Assembly: GCF_025562755.1 (NCBI RefSeq)
Contig: NZ_CP103300.1
Location: forward strand, 1,767,001 to 1,831,000
DNA from: Endozoicomonas euniceicola
GTDB taxonomy: Bacteria; Pseudomonadota; Gammaproteobacteria; Pseudomonadales; Endozoicomonadaceae
Reading direction: 5' to 3'
DNA length: 64,000 nucleotides
Shown here piece by piece: positions 62,624 to 64,000 of the stretch (its first letter is position 1; each line of letters begins with the position of its first letter). Both the position numbers and the translations under genes were made by a program. The notes beneath the pieces are model-generated. The model had not been told where the DNA came from, did no database searches, and saw only the letters and a list, made by a program, of their open reading frames with translations.

Positions 62624-63334
62624 ATGAGCCGACGTTTTCAGCCAAAGGATCAACACGGCAGGAATATCAAGATGTCTCCTGTGAACTCTAACTGGATGTT
62701 CACGAGTCAAAAGAACAAGAATGTGCTTTTCCTTCAGACAGAAGATGAATATAAATTCTGTTATTTTCTTGAGTTTGATGCTCGAATTCAAAGCTATATC
62801 TCCCAACCCCCCAAAATAAAATATCACATTGACCAAGAATGCCATGAATATACAGCAGATTTCTTAGCTACAACTTTTTCGCATGGCGATTGTTATTTTG
62901 AAGTAAAAACAGAATCTTTTAATTTAACTGATCATAAAAAAAATGAAGATAAGTACAGGTCAATTGGATTCGATTTAAATAGGCAGGGGTATAGTTTTTA
63001 TATCATTGATAATTTTATCTCGAAAAACAGATTGCTCAATGAAAATATGAAACAATTGAAAGGATACCGTAATTTAGAAGTCAATCAAGCCTACAAAAAA
63101 GCTTTTCAGGAAGTTTTTCTTAATTATGGAGATGAACCGATAAAGCTAAAAAAACTTATAAAGAATGCCTGTAGATTAATAGAAGGGAGTAAAGAAGAAG
63201 CAACTTTTCAGGCTTATGTATTGATCAGCCGGGGCATCATAGTATTCAATACCCACGAGAAATTTTCTAGGGATGTCATAGTGAGGTTTGCAGATGAAAG
63301 CGATATTAACATCTGGAATGCAGTTCCATTATAA
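62624..63334 (+). CDS. tnsA: Tn7-like transposase subunit TnsA (endonuclease)
   Basis: 236 residues. Restriction-endonuclease-like core: an acidic helix (QTEDEYKFCYFLEF), QPPKIKYHI, then HEYTADFLATTF (Asp79) and CYFEVKTE (Glu93, Lys95), which together form the TnsA catalytic arrangement. The C-terminal half is a helical domain that in TnsA contacts TnsC. TnsA nicks the 5' ends of the element so that transposition is by cut-and-paste. Its ATG is preceded by AGGAGGAG. AT-rich codon use sets it apart from parE. tnsB overlaps its last 41 bases. Confidence 0.82.
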   Translation: MSRRFQPKDQHGRNIKMSPVNSNWMFTSQKNKNVLFLQTEDEYKFCYFLEFDARIQSYISQPPKIKYHIDQECHEYTADFLATTFSHGDCYFEVKTESFNLTDHKKNEDKYRSIGFDLNRQGYSFYIIDNFISKNRLLNENMKQLKGYRNLEVNQAYKKAFQEVFLNYGDEPIKLKKLIKNACRLIEGSKEEATFQAYVLISRGIIVFNTHEKFSRDVIVRFADESDINIWNAVPL

Positions 63335-64000
63335 TGATAGGCTCTGTGAGGTTATCTCATGGAGTAGCAGAATAGTTCTTGTTTTAGATCTTCTTTCAAA
63401 GGCAGAGATAAGGTTACCCGAGAGAGAGATTCTAGAAGGTATTGAAAAAGGCAAAATCAAAATTATTAATGAAGATGCTGTTGACAACAAAAGACTTCAA
63501 CCGAATAGTAAAGATTTACAGGCTTATGATAAAGAAAAAGTCAAAAAAGCTGAGCTTAAGTACAATATGATTAAGGCATTGGAAAATAATGGAATATCGT
63601 CTATCACTAAAAGCACTCAAGAAGAAATAAATAGTATAGCTAAATCCTTGAATACACCCCCCCCATCATGGAGAACGGTTTGTCGCTGGAAAAAGATGTA
63701 TATTGAAAGTGGGAGGAGCATTAGAAGTTTAATTGATTTATATGAAAACTGCGGGGGATATGAAAGGAAAAAACCGGAGTTGCAAGAAATTATTGGTAAT
63801 GTCATTAATGATGTCTACCTGACACAAGAAAGAATAAGTCTAAGTGAAACACATAGACAGCTAAAAACGATAATAAAAGAATATAATCAAAAAAATGGCA
63901 CTTCTTTAACCATACCGTCCTACTCTACATTACAGAGGGAGGTAAATAGAATACCTCCCTATGAAATTAAAAAAAGAAGGGAGGGTATTAGAAAGGCTAA
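63294..64000 (+). CDS. tnsB: Tn7-like transposase subunit TnsB, N-terminal part (runs off window)
   Basis: Starts at the ATG at 63294, inside tnsA, with GAGG seven bases upstream; the frame stays open to the window end (235 codons). Visible product begins MKAILTSGMQFHYNDRLCEV and contains RTVCRWKKMYIESGRSIRSL, the helix-turn-helix DNA-binding region of TnsB-like integrases, and a proline/arginine stretch at the end (PPYEIKKRREGIRKA). The DDE core must lie beyond the window. TnsB binds the transposon ends and joins them to the target. Confidence 0.8.
   Translation, partial: MKAILTSGMQFHYNDRLCEVISWSSRIVLVLDLLSKAEIRLPEREILEGIEKGKIKIINEDAVDNKRLQPNSKDLQAYDKEKVKKAELKYNMIKALENNGISSITKSTQEEINSIAKSLNTPPPSWRTVCRWKKMYIESGRSIRSLIDLYENCGGYERKKPELQEIIGNVINDVYLTQERISLSETHRQLKTIIKEYNQKNGTSLTIPSYSTLQREVNRIPPYEIKKRREGIRKA

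Larger units (their letters stand above)
62492..64000 (+). mobile_element. End of a Tn7-like transposon inserted after parE (continues beyond window)
   Basis: tnsA and the start of tnsB follow parE directly in the same orientation, with a short AT-rich end carrying three repeats of the TnsB-binding type. Base composition drops from GC-balanced parE to AT-rich codons. The outer terminus is somewhere in 62492–62512 and could not be fixed because the other end is outside the window. Downstream of parE is known, from memory, as an attachment site for some Tn7-like elements. tnsC, tniQ/tnsD and cargo are not visible. Confidence 0.75.

Noticed and set aside
1..64000. tRNA, rRNA or riboswitch genes
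   Set aside because: I saw no cloverleaf, rRNA motif or known riboswitch core on either strand; a covariance-model scan would be needed to exclude small ones.

Overview
The window is chromosomal DNA of a gammaproteobacterium. The secB–grxC–yibN / gpmI … envC neighbourhood, parE with a yqiA-like esterase nearby, glk, trmL, fklB and rnz all point to that class. Eukaryote-like or exported proteins of unknown function (a RING finger protein and two RAP-domain repeat proteins), many intergenic repeats and many IS remnants suggest an invertebrate-associated lineage such as Endozoicomonas. That genus assignment is inference; no rRNA marker is present.

Layout. 1–8.8 kb: metabolism and transport (FAD oxidoreductase cut by the window edge, SLC1-type symporter, two tandem POT-type transporters, FadL-like porin, glucokinase). 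9–11.3 kb: a large unknown coiled-coil protein. 11.3–18.7 kb: a four-gene SMC-like (Wadjet/MksBEFG-type) operon on the minus strand, transcribed in the order jetD-jetC-jetA-jetB, with a divergent WYL-domain (BrxR/CapW-like) regulator. Two palindromes lie in the shared promoter region, and IS200/IS605 ends bracket the cassette. 18.7–22.7 kb: decayed DNA with a Septu-like ATPase truncated by an IS605 end, a sulfite-dehydrogenase (SoxC-like) gene truncated by an IS66 element, and the IS66 element itself. 22.7–30.75 kb: a tandem 4-kb duplication encoding two exported proteins, each with 10–11 copies of a 49-residue helical repeat followed by a RAP domain. 31.4–33.3 kb: a complete IS605-type element with tnpA and tnpB.

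33.4–39.2 kb: conserved housekeeping DNA (amino-acid transporter, trmL, secB, grxC, yibN, gpmI). 39.3–51 kb: an interruption between gpmI and envC, holding a secreted or membrane RING-finger protein, fklB, several secreted unknown proteins with a local segmental duplication, rnz and an EF-G-like gene. 51–62.5 kb: envC, a C-terminal processing protease, a formate channel, a LOG-family protein, an esterase, a sugar-phosphate type transporter, an acyl-CoA synthetase and parE. From 62.5 kb to the edge: one end of a Tn7-like transposon inserted just after parE, with tnsA and the start of tnsB (tnsB runs off the window).

How the parts fit. The backbone is a normal gammaproteobacterial core that has taken up DNA at three places: a defence island (11–20 kb), a family of exported repeat proteins (22–31 kb) and a Tn7-like element at parE. 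Palindromic arrays of 7-bp repeats occur at four places between genes. The most novel items are the exported repeat–RAP pair, the RING protein, the re-ordered Wadjet-like operon with its WYL regulator, and the parE-linked Tn7-like element.
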